This document shows, in pieces, positions 18,952-27,580 of a DNA stretch of 64,000 nucleotides. The position numbers and the translations under genes are program-made. Location: positions 62,001 to 126,000 of the forward strand of contig NZ_JAIGNP010000001.1 in assembly GCF_019711535.1 (NCBI RefSeq), read 5' to 3'. Origin of the DNA: Qipengyuania aestuarii. GTDB lineage: Bacteria; Pseudomonadota; Alphaproteobacteria; Sphingomonadales; Sphingomonadaceae. Position 1 is the first letter of the stretch. Each line of letters opens with the position of its first letter. Below the pieces are notes generated by a model, which made no database searches, had not been told where the DNA came from, and saw only the letters and a list, made by a program, of their open reading frames with translations.

Positions 18952-20769
18952 ATGACCGACCTTTCCAAGATCCGCAACTTCTCCATCATCGCCCATATCG
19001 ACCATGGCAAGTCGACGTTGGCGGACCGGCTGATTCAGTTTTGCGGGGGGCTGACGGATCGCGAGATGTCCGAGCAAGTCCTTGATAACATGGACATCGA
19101 GAAGGAGCGCGGCATCACCATCAAGGCGCAGACCGTGCGCCTCAACTACACCGCCAAGGATGGCGAGACCTATGAGCTCAACCTCATGGACACGCCCGGC
19201 CATGTCGACTTCGCCTATGAAGTCAGCCGCAGCCTCGCCGCCTGCGAGGGCGCGCTGCTCGTGGTCGACGCCGCACAGGGGGTCGAGGCGCAGACACTCG
19301 CCAATGTCTACCAGTCGATCGAACACGATCACGAGATCGTCCCGGTCATCAACAAGATCGACCTGCCCGCGGCCGAACCCGACAAGGTGAAGGCCGAAAT
19401 CGAGGACATTATCGGCCTCGATGCGTCCGACGCCGTGCTCACTTCCGCCAAGTCCGGCATCGGGATCGAGGAAACGCTCGAGGCGCTGGTCCAGCGCATT
19501 CCCGCCCCTACGGGCGACCGCGAGGCGCCGCTGAAGGCCATGCTCGTCGATTCGTGGTACGACCCCTATCTCGGCGTGGTCATCCTTGTGCGGGTGATGG
19601 ACGGGGTCATCAAGAAGGGCCTCAACGTCAAGTTCATGCAGGGCGGCACCCAGCACCTGATCGACCGGGTCGGCTGCTTCACCCCCAAGCGCACCGATCT
19701 GCCCGAACTGGGCCCGGGCGAAATCGGCTTCATCACCGCGCAGATCAAGGAAGTCGAACAGGCCAAGGTCGGCGACACGATCACCACGGTGAAGGGCGGT
19801 TCGCAAACCGCGCTGCCGGGCTACAAGGAAGTGCAGCCCGTGGTCTTCTGCGGGCTCTTCCCGGTCGACGCGGCGGATTTCGAGAAACTGCGCGAAAGCA
19901 TCGGCAAGCTGCGCCTCAACGATGCCAGCTTCACCTTCGAGGCCGAGAGCAGCGCCGCGCTGGGCTTCGGCTTCCGCGCCGGCTTCCTCGGCCTGCTGCA
20001 TCTGGAGATCATCCAGGAACGCCTGACCCGCGAATATGATCTGGACCTGATCACCACCGCCCCTTCCGTGGTCTATCGTATCCAGCTGAACAAATCGCGG
20101 ACCGACCCGGCGCAGGAAATCATGCTCCACAACCCGGCCGACTATCCCGATCCCAGCCGGATCGAACAGATCGACGAACCGTGGATCAAGGCCGTGATCT
20201 ACACGCCCGACGAATATCTCGGCTCCATCCTGAAGCTGTGTCAGGACCGGCGCGGCATCCAGATCGACCTGACCTATGTCGGCGGCCGCGCGCAGGTGAC
20301 GTATGAATTGCCGCTCAACGAAGTGGTGTTCGATTTCTACGACCGCCTGAAATCGATCAGCCGCGGCTATGCCAGCTTCGATTACGAACAGATCGGCCTG
20401 CGCGAAGGCGATCTGGTGAAGATGAGCATCCTGGTGAACAACGAACCGGTCGATGCCCTGTCGATGATCGTCCACCGCGATGTGGCCGAAAGCCGTGGCC
20501 GCGGCATGTGCGAGCGGTTGAAGGACCTCATCCCGCGCCACCTGTTCAAGGTGCCGATCCAGGCCGCGATCGGCGGCAAGGTGATCGCCCGCGAAACCAT
20601 CGCCGCCATGCGCAAGGATGTGACCGCCAAATGTTACGGCGGCGACATCAGCCGCAAGAAGAAGCTGCTGGAAAAACAGAAGAAGGGCAAGGCCCGGATG
20701 CGCGAATACGGCAACGTCTCGATCCCGCAGGAAGCCTTCATCGCCGCGCTGCGCATGGGCGAAGAATAA
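18952..20769 (+). CDS. lepA: Elongation factor 4 (LepA)
   Basis: 605 residues, full length. GTPase that acts on stalled or initiating ribosomes at the inner membrane. G1 [14 protein letters not shown], switch [15 protein letters not shown]3 [13 protein letters not shown]4 NKIDLP. C-terminal LepA-specific domain ends [20 protein letters not shown]. Codon third positions are strongly G/C. A degraded second copy of its last ~45 codons lies at 21338-21475, sharing a 30-base identical block with bases 20631-20660 of this gene. Confidence 0.98.
   Translation: MTDLSKIRNFSIIAHIDHGKSTLADRLIQFCGGLTDREMSEQVLDNMDIEKERGITIKAQTVRLNYTAKDGETYELNLMDTPGHVDFAYEVSRSLAACEGALLVVDAAQGVEAQTLANVYQSIEHDHEIVPVINKIDLPAAEPDKVKAEIEDIIGLDASDAVLTSAKSGIGIEETLEALVQRIPAPTGDREAPLKAMLVDSWYDPYLGVVILVRVMDGVIKKGLNVKFMQGGTQHLIDRVGCFTPKRTDLPELGPGEIGFITAQIKEVEQAKVGDTITTVKGGSQTALPGYKEVQPVVFCGLFPVDAADFEKLRESIGKLRLNDASFTFEAESSAALGFGFRAGFLGLLHLEIIQERLTREYDLDLITTAPSVVYRIQLNKSRTDPAQEIMLHNPADYPDPSRIEQIDEPWIKAVIYTPDEYLGSILKLCQDRRGIQIDLTYVGGRAQVTYELPLNEVVFDFYDRLKSISRGYASFDYEQIGLREGDLVKMSILVNNEPVDALSMIVHRDVAESRGRGMCERLKDLIPRHLFKVPIQAAIGGKVIARETIAAMRKDVTAKCYGGDISRKKKLLEKQKKGKARMREYGNVSIPQEAFIAALRMGEE
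20624..20660 (+). repeat. Direct repeat copy 1, inside lepA
   Basis: 37-base segment in the lepA 3' region, repeated with one mismatch at 21331-21367. The uninterrupted identical core is 30 bases (20631-20660), coding for CYGGDISRK. It is a candidate recombination or attachment site. Confidence 0.75.
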
Positions 20770-20966
20770 CCCGCATTCCGAAGGCGCGAGAGCATCTTCG
20801 GCCACGCCCTTTCCCCGCATAGGAGGGGGAGGAATTCACGCATTCCGCGAAGAGGCACGCGGCCTCCTTGCGGATCGACAACAGGCGGGCCGCGCTGCCC
20901 GCTTCGGCAAAACCTGCCTTTCCCGCCGGGCAAGACCCGGCCAATCAGAAGAGATAACGCCCCATA

Positions 20967-21293
20967 ATGGCTGGATATAAAGACCCTACGTTCGAAGACC
21001 GCGCCGCTCTGGCCCAGAAGGCCCGCGAAAAAGCGCTGAAGAAGCTCGCCAACAAGCCCAAGGTGGATGACGAGACCGTGGTCCGGCGCAAGGCCGCGCA
21101 GGAAGCCCGCGAAGCCGAGGCCGCCGAAAAGAGCGCCGCCAAGCGCGCCGCGCGCGAGCAGGCCAAGGCCGAGAAGCTGGCCGCCGACAAAGCCGCAGCT
21201 GAGGCCGCTGCCGTGCCGGAGCCGACCGAGGAAGAGCTGAAAGCTGCGCGCGATGCGAAGTATGCGGCGCGGAAGGCGCGTAAGAAGCGGTAG
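20967..21293 (+). CDS. DUF6481 family protein
   Basis: 108 residues, extremely rich in Ala, Lys and Glu and predicted almost wholly helical (KAREKALKKLANKPK, AKAEKLAADKAAAEAAA). Begins MAGYKDPTFEDRAALAQKAR, the conserved start of DUF6481 found in sphingomonads. No known function; the composition would suit a nucleic-acid- or ribosome-binding coil. Lies between lepA and the lepA 3' remnant. Confidence 0.8.
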   Translation: MAGYKDPTFEDRAALAQKAREKALKKLANKPKVDDETVVRRKAAQEAREAEAAEKSAAKRAAREQAKAEKLAADKAAAEAAAVPEPTEEELKAARDAKYAARKARKKR

Positions 21294-21330
21294 TCCAACG
21301 AGACGATAACCTTTGGGCGCGAGCACGTCC

Positions 21331-21367
21331 CCGCCAGATGTTACGGCGGCGACATCAGCCGCAAGAA
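21331..21367 (+). repeat. Direct repeat copy 2, lepA-derived
   Basis: Matches 20624-20660 with a single A/G difference seven bases in. Marks the start of the lepA 3' remnant and of the AT-rich island. Confidence 0.75.
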
Positions 21368-21475
21368 AAAACTGTTGGAAAAGCAGAAAATGGCAAGGCA
21401 AGGATGCGAGAGTATGGCAACGTTAGCATTCCTCAGGAAGCGTTTATTGCTGCTCTTTGCGTGAGGGAGAAATAG
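21338..21475 (+). pseudogene. lepA: Remnant of a lepA 3' end
   Basis: Codes [17 protein letters not shown], loses one base, then continues [18 protein letters not shown] in another frame and stops at TAG. Beyond the 30-base core it differs from the intact lepA at many third positions, always towards A/T, so it is not a recent copy of it. It is either the end of an older resident lepA displaced by recombination, or a lepA piece brought in by the adjoining island. Confidence 0.85.
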
Positions 21476-21483
21476 GGGGTAAT

Positions 21484-23103
21484 TTGCGGCTCGATGAGTA
21501 TGAAGAGTTTGTTCGTCAGAGCGATTGGACGTCTAATAAGAGTTTAGACGATAGAATTCGTATTGCGCGCTATGGCTTGGCAGCGGAAGTCGGTTCGCTC
21601 GCGGCGACATTAAAACGCAAAGTTATTCATCACTCTGACGAAAACTGGGACCAGCCCAACGAGGAAATTATAGAAGAACTGGGAGACTGTCTTTGGTACA
21701 CTACACAGCTCTCGACGCTTCCCTTGGATGGAAGCTTAAGCGGCGTAGTGCGTGCAGATTTCGGTGCACTACCGAAAGAAATTGAGAAACGTCCCGAATT
21801 CCGTGATGCTCTCGATCCAGAAAACTATCAGCGGTTCTTTAAAGAATGTACCAAAGTGCTTGAGCGCGGCGGTAATGCGAGCCTTGACGAATATCAAAGA
21901 GTAGCTTTTCTAACTGCTCGGACAAAAGGTCGTGAATTGCTTGATGTCTGCATTACTAGATTGTTGCTTTACGCGACTTCAGTAATGAGTCAGCAATTTC
22001 CCGATACCGAATATTATTTAAAAGAAGATATACTCGCATTTTCCGCAGAGCGGACATTGGGTATGTTGCTTTGGCATTTGGGTGCGATAGCAACTCTATA
22101 CAATACGTCTCTGGATGCGGTGGCGCGCGCCAACGTGACAAAATTGGAAGGCATCTTCAATCTCTCTAACGCTCCTCCCACGGAGCTGCATGATCGGAAA
22201 GTGGACACCCCACCGAGCCAAGTTTTCCCGCTTAGGTTTGACATAACCTTCGTTGAAACAAAACGCGGTCGCCTTCAGATGTTTTATCAGGGTAGACCCC
22301 TTGGCGACGAACTCGACGACAATTCAGAACTTGAAGACGGGTATCGGTTTCATGACGTTCTGCACCTAGCGAATGCCGCCATTCTCGGCTGGTCCCCAGT
22401 GCTGCGATCCTTGATGGGGCTTAAGCGCAAATTTTCTCCTTCAATCGATAACGCACAAGACGGTGCTAGAGCGCGTATCGTTGAAGAGGCGATTGTTAAG
22501 GCGGTCCATTCAGAAGCCCAAAGGGCGGCACGAAGTGAAGGTCTCACCCCCGAAGAAGCCAGAAAGCGGCTCTTTTCCGATAAAAGTCAGATCAAGCATG
22601 AGTTTCTCAAGCTGATTAAGACGTTTGCTGAAAAATTGGAAGCTGAAGAGAACCAACTTTGGGAGTGGCAAAGGGCCATCGTCGAAGGGCATAAGCTTTA
22701 TAGCCAATTGATGCATGAGAAGCAGGGAACCATCAGCGTAGACCTTACAAAAAGATCTGTTAAATTTAGCCCATTGGTGGTCGCTGACGTCAGAGCGCCG
22801 GTTGTCGACACATCAATTGGAACCTTTGAAGCTCCGCATCTATTTTATCGCAAGCTGAAAGAGGCGGATAAAATCGACTCGGAAAAAGGCGCAATTTTGA
22901 GACTTCTAAAACTAAAGGCGTGCGCTGCTAACAAGCGTCTGATCCTTATCGCTTATTCCGTTGACGGTGAAATAAGTGTGAAGGCCGACGGTGTTGTCCA
23001 AGAACGGATTTGGGAGCGCTCAATTGTTGGTTTTAGAGCGAAGTGGTCGAAGGTCGGAAAACGTTGGATCTGCATAGCGATGGCCATTGGTACTCCGTCC
23101 TAG
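21484..23103 (+). CDS. MazG-like nucleotide pyrophosphohydrolase family protein, two-domain
   Basis: 539 residues from the TTG behind GGGGG; an in-frame TTG at 21457 lies inside the lepA remnant. N-terminal ~80 residues are MazG-like: YGLAAEVGSL and EEIIEELGDCLWYTTQL, which would bind Mg and an NTP. The first ExxE pair is imperfect (E35 kept, Ser at 38). A middle domain has FHDVLHLANAAILGWSPV and RARIVEEAIVKAVHSEA, an all-helical segment seen in long MazG-like proteins of mobile islands. The rest is unrecognised. AT-rich. It converges on the HMUDK-like gene with stops overlapping in CTAG. It may clear or convert an unusual dNTP. Confidence 0.7.
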   Translation: MRLDEYEEFVRQSDWTSNKSLDDRIRIARYGLAAEVGSLAATLKRKVIHHSDENWDQPNEEIIEELGDCLWYTTQLSTLPLDGSLSGVVRADFGALPKEIEKRPEFRDALDPENYQRFFKECTKVLERGGNASLDEYQRVAFLTARTKGRELLDVCITRLLLYATSVMSQQFPDTEYYLKEDILAFSAERTLGMLLWHLGAIATLYNTSLDAVARANVTKLEGIFNLSNAPPTELHDRKVDTPPSQVFPLRFDITFVETKRGRLQMFYQGRPLGDELDDNSELEDGYRFHDVLHLANAAILGWSPVLRSLMGLKRKFSPSIDNAQDGARARIVEEAIVKAVHSEAQRAARSEGLTPEEARKRLFSDKSQIKHEFLKLIKTFAEKLEAEENQLWEWQRAIVEGHKLYSQLMHEKQGTISVDLTKRSVKFSPLVVADVRAPVVDTSIGTFEAPHLFYRKLKEADKIDSEKGAILRLLKLKACAANKRLILIAYSVDGEISVKADGVVQERIWERSIVGFRAKWSKVGKRWICIAMAIGTPS

Positions 23104-24119
23104 ACACCGAACTCTAATTGCGTTTCGCATTGTTCGTTCGGCCTGTGCTCCGGCACCGATATATGTTCATTAATTCCCCATTTCGGAGGAAAAAAAGGCT
23201 TAGGTGTCGGTATTCTGCGATGGCTTGAAAAGGTTTGCTTTATACGCGTCCTACCTGTTGTACCTTCGAGGTTGGGGTGAGCGACACGACAATATTTAGA
23301 GATTTCGCAAAAAATATTCTGGCAATCTATCGCGCGAAGCGAGCGCCCAAAGAGGCCTCCAAAGTCTATTCCTAGGCGGCTGAACTCCCGTTCTTGGTTT
23401 TCTACCATCCAATAAATGATTAACTCGGCATCATCTGGAGAAGATTGCGGGAAGACCTTTCTAATACCATCATGGGCACCAGGCCCAGCAATAACGAATT
23501 CATTCTCCTCAAATTCAGTAAGCTGCGAGTAATTTACGTCGATTGCGTATTGGAACGCCAAGAATGGCCCAAGTCCCTTGAAGTTTAGCAACTCATTGTA
23601 GAGCGTTTGTAAGGACTTTGTTGCATTCACGCGTCGAGCTAGACCGCCAGCCATCATAGATTGTAGAAGGCGTAGATGGTTTGTGTGCTTTCGCTTCGCA
23701 CCGAACGCAGGCGAAGGCATTATGTATGCCGCAGAGTAAATCGTCTTACCCGAGCTGATGAGAGCCTCAAGGAGGCCGTCTGCTCGATCAAAATCAAAAT
23801 TTCGCCAGCGAATTTCACCGAATTCACGTTCTAAGGAATTCCAAGTATCAATATTGTTGAAAATCTTGAACAGTAAGGTCCGAAACAATAGGTCCTCATC
23901 GCCAATATCATTTGAGCGATCATACTGGATGCGCTGAATTAGAAACTGGCTAACTCGATCAGCAGCGCGAAATGTATTAGTAAACCTGTAGCGCGCGATG
24001 ATAGGGTCATTGGTCCAAGGTGCAGATAGACCGTGTACACGGTTCAAATAAGCTTCGTGGCGCTTCGCTGCAAATTTCCAGTAATCGTCAAATGCAGCGC
24101 TGCGAGACAGGTGATCCAT
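23100..24119 (-). CDS. HMUDK-like nucleotide kinase / putative DNA base hypermodification protein
   Basis: 339 residues. Residues 44-57 (RFTNTFRAADRVSQ) followed by DLLFRTLLFKIFNNIDTW match the helical family that includes phage 5-hydroxymethyl-dUMP DNA kinases and the alpha-glutamyl/putrescinyl-thymine pyrophosphorylase group. Phage members add large groups to thymine through 5-hydroxymethyluracil. Also conserved: FKGLGPFLAFQYAIDVNYS and GPGAHDGIRKVFP. The last ~50 residues are basic and variable. Second or third gene of a reverse operon after the Nmad2 gene (50 nt upstream). Family call firm by motif; the substrate in this cell is unknown. Confidence 0.78.
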   Translation of the reverse strand: MDHLSRSAAFDDYWKFAAKRHEAYLNRVHGLSAPWTNDPIIARYRFTNTFRAADRVSQFLIQRIQYDRSNDIGDEDLLFRTLLFKIFNNIDTWNSLEREFGEIRWRNFDFDRADGLLEALISSGKTIYSAAYIMPSPAFGAKRKHTNHLRLLQSMMAGGLARRVNATKSLQTLYNELLNFKGLGPFLAFQYAIDVNYSQLTEFEENEFVIAGPGAHDGIRKVFPQSSPDDAELIIYWMVENQEREFSRLGIDFGGLFGRSLRAIDCQNIFCEISKYCRVAHPNLEGTTGRTRIKQTFSSHRRIPTPKPFFPPKWGINEHISVPEHRPNEQCETQLEFGV

Positions 24120-24169
24120 GCGGATTATCTCTACAGCGATCTACCTGATTCGTCTCAATCAAAAGGTGA

Positions 24170-24781
24170 TCAGTGGGGGATATCGGTCCAGTCTGTTGGT
24201 AAACCTACGATACCTTTAGGATCATCGATTTTAAGCCACCGAACTAATCCGTTTTTCAAGTTGCTGGGGTGATGGCATGCACGATTTCTCTTGGGAAACA
24301 TGCATCGAAATTCTTCAGGAATTTCTGGCCCAACTCCGCCATAATAGCTGTATTGACGTCCTAGAAGGACGTTAGTCGTCGTCCCCGTGTCAGTCTTAAT
24401 GTCAGTCGGGCTTTGGACTCCATTCTCGTTGCTGTGGAACGAGTCTCGCTGAACAAACTTATTCGTTATGGGATCCCGAAAATACATGTTGTCGCCGTAG
24501 CGCAGCATAGTGCTCGCGCCCATATCTGGAACCTTTGCCGCAAATCGCGGGTCAGAATCATATTCCTCGAAACTCACAATTTCTTCGATCAGCATCCAGT
24601 AAACTAGATGGTCACGCCTTCCGACCCTTGCGCTACCTCTTCCTACCACCAGATCACCAACTGAGGCGTGTTTTCGCAGTTGAGGGGCGCAACATCCCAA
24701 CGAGCAAACTCCGTGAAAGGGATTCGGGGCAAAGCCGAGATCGTGTTCAACACAGTAAGTGTGTACAAGCATTAGCAACAA
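24170..24781 (-). CDS. Nmad2-domain protein (nucleotide modification associated)
   Basis: 203 residues. Residues 13-26 (HDLGFAPNPFHGVC), then APQLRKHASVGDLVVGRGS (to 50), LVYWMLIEEIVSFEEYDSDP and RYGDNMYFRDP are the conserved points of the nucleotide-modification-associated domain 2 family. The family was defined by its neighbourhood with base-hypermodification genes; no activity is established. The cysteines C26, C30 and C31 are typical. Its start overlaps the end of the small upstream gene by 10 nt and it is followed by the HMUDK-like gene, so these three form an operon. Confidence 0.8.
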   Translation of the reverse strand: MLLMLVHTYCVEHDLGFAPNPFHGVCSLGCCAPQLRKHASVGDLVVGRGSARVGRRDHLVYWMLIEEIVSFEEYDSDPRFAAKVPDMGASTMLRYGDNMYFRDPITNKFVQRDSFHSNENGVQSPTDIKTDTGTTTNVLLGRQYSYYGGVGPEIPEEFRCMFPKRNRACHHPSNLKNGLVRWLKIDDPKGIVGLPTDWTDIPH

Positions 24782-25140
24782 TGCCGGTCGGTCTTGGGTG
24801 CTGGATATTGCCCGCCGCTAGGAACATCGTTGCGGCCCGTTTTTTTGCAAATGACGTCATGCAGAGCTTCTGCGTCAAACTGAATTAGAGCGGTTCGAAG
24901 TTGACGAAGAATTTCAGGTAACGCCAGTTCATTTCCATCGGGCGGCCAGATGACAATGATCTTAGCACCCTTAGCGACTGCAGACATCATCGCCTCCTTG
25001 AGGTATGGGTCCTCGGCAATTTCATCATTATTCACCACAATGATGAAATGCTCGTCTGCCGCAATTTCGCAGTCGATTGTCCCCAGTAACTCTCTGAGAC
25101 CTTCAATCTCAATTGAGTTGTAGATACTGACTTGTTCCAT
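24772..25140 (-). CDS. Small Rossmann-like protein of unknown function in the modification island
   Basis: 122 residues, GAGGGAA before the ATG. Predicted alternation of strands and helices: HFIIVVNNDEI, helix PYLKEAMMSAVAKGA, strand KIIVIWPPDG, helix LPEILRQLRTALIQF. This pattern recalls TIR/SLOG or nucleoside-deoxyribosyltransferase-like folds, but no catalytic motif is recognisable and I do not assign a family. First gene of the reverse operon with Nmad2 and the HMUDK-like protein, so it belongs to the same system. Confidence 0.6.
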   Translation of the reverse strand: MEQVSIYNSIEIEGLRELLGTIDCEIAADEHFIIVVNNDEIAEDPYLKEAMMSAVAKGAKIIVIWPPDGNELALPEILRQLRTALIQFDAEALHDVICKKTGRNDVPSGGQYPAPKTDRHCC

Positions 25141-25286
25141 GAGTTTCCCTCATTTGTACCGTGTGTAATATTTGGGAAGCTATCGCATAAAAACAAGCAA
25201 GACTTTCCACTTTTCCTCGCATCTGACCTCATTTCTGGTTCTAAGTCCCTTATCCTTTTTGTTGACGAAGCTCACCCATCGCGTCC

Positions 25287-26096
25287 TCACCCCAAGTCCT
25301 TCCAGTAGTCCTCGTCCTCGTTCCACTGTTCCAGCTCCTCCTCGACCGAGTAGAGGTCTTCCAGCTCTCCGGCGGCCTTCCAGTCGGTGGTTACGAGGTG
25401 GGCGAAGTGCGTGTCGGCATCGTTTTCCGGCGGGCCGTCCTCGTCGGCGCGCTTGCGCCGGGCGATTTCGGCCAGCTGGGCCTGCATCGCCTCGATCTCC
25501 TCCAGGTTCATCTCCACCGGATCGAAATGTTCGACCATGGCGGCGTTCATGTCGTCCTTCTCCGCGCGGCTGAGGGCGGGGGTGGTCATGCTTGCGGGGT
25601 GGGTCGGGAGTCTTTGTTGTCCTACCGCTCCGCTGCTTGACGACCCGGGATTAAAATAACTCGCGGCGAGGCGTTTGCCGCGTTCGTCGCGGGCGTTCAT
25701 CCTGAGGCAGAACATCAGCAGGCGATCGTTGCGGATGCGGCGGAAGCCTTTCAGCTTGCCGGCGACGAAGACGGGGCTGAGCTGGCCGTCGATCGCGCGT
25801 TCATAGGCGATGTCCTTCAGGCGCTGCACGCCGAGATCGAGGGCGGCCTCCCATGCGCGGCGGAAGCTTTCGGACCCGGGGCGGCGGCGCAGGTAATAGG
25901 CGCCCTCGGTGCTCATGTTGACATAGCGCGCGGCGCGGCTGACGCAGCCCGTATCGGCGAGCGCGCCGATGAAGGCCTTCTGGCGCGCGGGCGTCCAGCC
26001 ATCGTGGCGGAACTTGACCGGCACGGTATCGAAGGCGGGGATGTCCTCTGCGGGGACGGGGGTGCGGGTTTCGGAAGGGTCCTTGCTGCGGGTCAT
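25287..26096 (-). CDS. HTH protein resembling terminase small subunits
   Basis: 269 residues. An N-terminal helix-turn-helix region (WTPARQKAFIGALADTGCV, then AARYVNMSTEGAYYLRRR) is of the kind found in phage terminase small subunits and widespread in sphingomonad chromosomes without a phage. The C-terminal half is acidic (EELEQWNEDEDYWKDLG). No phage genes adjoin. Very GC-rich, in sharp contrast with the island that ends about 40-100 nt downstream of it. Function unknown; DNA binding is likely. Confidence 0.65.
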   Translation of the reverse strand: MTRSKDPSETRTPVPAEDIPAFDTVPVKFRHDGWTPARQKAFIGALADTGCVSRAARYVNMSTEGAYYLRRRPGSESFRRAWEAALDLGVQRLKDIAYERAIDGQLSPVFVAGKLKGFRRIRNDRLLMFCLRMNARDERGKRLAASYFNPGSSSSGAVGQQRLPTHPASMTTPALSRAEKDDMNAAMVEHFDPVEMNLEEIEAMQAQLAEIARRKRADEDGPPENDADTHFAHLVTTDWKAAGELEDLYSVEEELEQWNEDEDYWKDLG

Positions 26097-26259
26097 GCGT
26101 GCGTCTCCTGGGCTTGAAAAGCACGGGGCATGGAACGGCAGGGGGCGTGTAGGAAAGCAAATAGGATTCCCTCTGGGGCAATCCTACATCCGAGGGGCTG
26201 GTGGGCGGCCGCGGCGGGGGAAATCAGGCGGATCGGCCCGTCTTAGGGAGGCAAAAAAG

Positions 26260-27450
26260 TCAGGCGGGACGGGGGGATAGCGGCCCGGCGGGCGATTCGC
26301 CCCGGGCCAGCGCGCTGCGGTAGGAAATCTCCAGCTCGTCGGCCTGGCAGGACTGGTCGCGGCCGCGGCGCTTGGCTTCGTAAAGCGCATCGTCGGCCCG
26401 GCGGTAGAGATTGCGCCAGGCGGGATCGTCTTCCAGCGTGCCCTCGGCAATGCCGATGCTGACAGTCACCCGTTCGCCATGCGGCATGGCGGCCGCGCGG
26501 ATCTCGTCCAGCAAGACCTCGGCGGTGGAGCAGGGCAGCGCCTCGCGCGTGCCGAGCAGGGCGAATTCCTCGCCCCCCAGCCGCGCGGCGCTGACATTGT
26601 TGCCCGCATGCGCATCGATGATCCGGGCGATTTCCTGCAGCACACTGTCGCCCACGTCATGGCCATGCGTGTCGTTGACTGCCTTGAACCGGTCGATATC
26701 GATCAGCAGCAGGCGGGAAGGGCCGTCGTCATCCCCCAGCGCCTCGGCGAAATCGAGCAGGGCGCGGCGGTTGAGCAGGCCGGTCAGCGGATCGGTGAGG
26801 GCGAGGGTGTGGTTCTTGCGCTGGAGCAGCAGCAGCTCGACCACCTGCTGGTGATGCATATTGATCATCCGCCACTGGAACATGCCCGCCAGCGCCAGAC
26901 TGACCGCCGCCGCCCGGTCGAGCGTGGAGCCGAAGATCAGCAGCAGAGCGGCGATGGGGACGATGTCGATCAGCAGATGCATCGCCGCCGCCGCGCGAAT
27001 GCTCGCCACGCAATAGGCGGTGGCGAGCGCGCCCATCACGAGGATGACGGGGAAATGCAGCCGCTCCGCCCCGTCCGCGCTCAGCCAGCTGGCGATTGCC
27101 CAGGTGGTGCTGATCAACGCGCCGATGAGCGAGGAGAACCAGCTCTCGACAATGAATTTCTCGGCGCGCCAGGGCCTGCCTTCGAAGGATTTTCCGCGCA
27201 GGAGAGTGATCAGGCCGGAGATGCAGTAGATCGACATGCCGAGCGGCAATACCCAGCGCACGACCCAGCCGGTGCTTTCCGGCGTCACGAAAATGGCGAG
27301 CGGGCACGTGAGCAGCAGCGCGACGAACAGCCAGCGTGCCTGCTTGTTCACCTGCTGCGCCGCCGCGATCACGTAATCCGCGCGCACATCCTGCGGCAGA
27401 TCCGGAATCGCTATTGCGCGGACAATCTTGCCGAGCTTCCCCATAAGCAC
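26260..27450 (-). CDS. Membrane-bound diguanylate cyclase
   Basis: 396 residues. About five to six membrane segments in residues 35-200 (LFVALLLTCPLAIFV, LPLGMSIYCISGLITLL, FPVILVMGALATAYCV and others), then a GGDEF domain: DPLTGLLNRRALLDFA, DIDRFKAVNDTHGHDVGD, RLGGEEFALLG (GGEEF at 292-296). All catalytic points present. Upstream start region is clear of other genes; divergent from the lipoxygenase gene with 130 nt between starts. High G+C. Confidence 0.9.
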   Translation of the reverse strand: MLMGKLGKIVRAIAIPDLPQDVRADYVIAAAQQVNKQARWLFVALLLTCPLAIFVTPESTGWVVRWVLPLGMSIYCISGLITLLRGKSFEGRPWRAEKFIVESWFSSLIGALISTTWAIASWLSADGAERLHFPVILVMGALATAYCVASIRAAAAMHLLIDIVPIAALLLIFGSTLDRAAAVSLALAGMFQWRMINMHHQQVVELLLLQRKNHTLALTDPLTGLLNRRALLDFAEALGDDDGPSRLLLIDIDRFKAVNDTHGHDVGDSVLQEIARIIDAHAGNNVSAARLGGEEFALLGTREALPCSTAEVLLDEIRAAAMPHGERVTVSIGIAEGTLEDDPAWRNLYRRADDALYEAKRRGRDQSCQADELEISYRSALARGESPAGPLSPRPA

Positions 27451-27580
27451 ACGTTAAACCCCCCGAGGCCCTAACATCTCCCAACGGGCCCACCCTCGTA
27501 TAAGTACGTAGTTGCTAATCTTTGCGTTAACGTTTGTCGAGTACGCATTTCCGCACTTCAGCAAGACAGATGGACCGATA

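Noticed and set aside
18835..20820. 661-residue open frame on the reverse strand across lepA
   Set aside because: Arises from the GC-rich third positions of lepA; low-complexity product with no family, and lepA is certain.
21300..25286. Integrase, transposase or tRNA at the island ends
   Set aside because: Searched by eye on both strands; none found. The only end marker is the lepA repeat on the left; no matching copy was seen near 25.2 kb.
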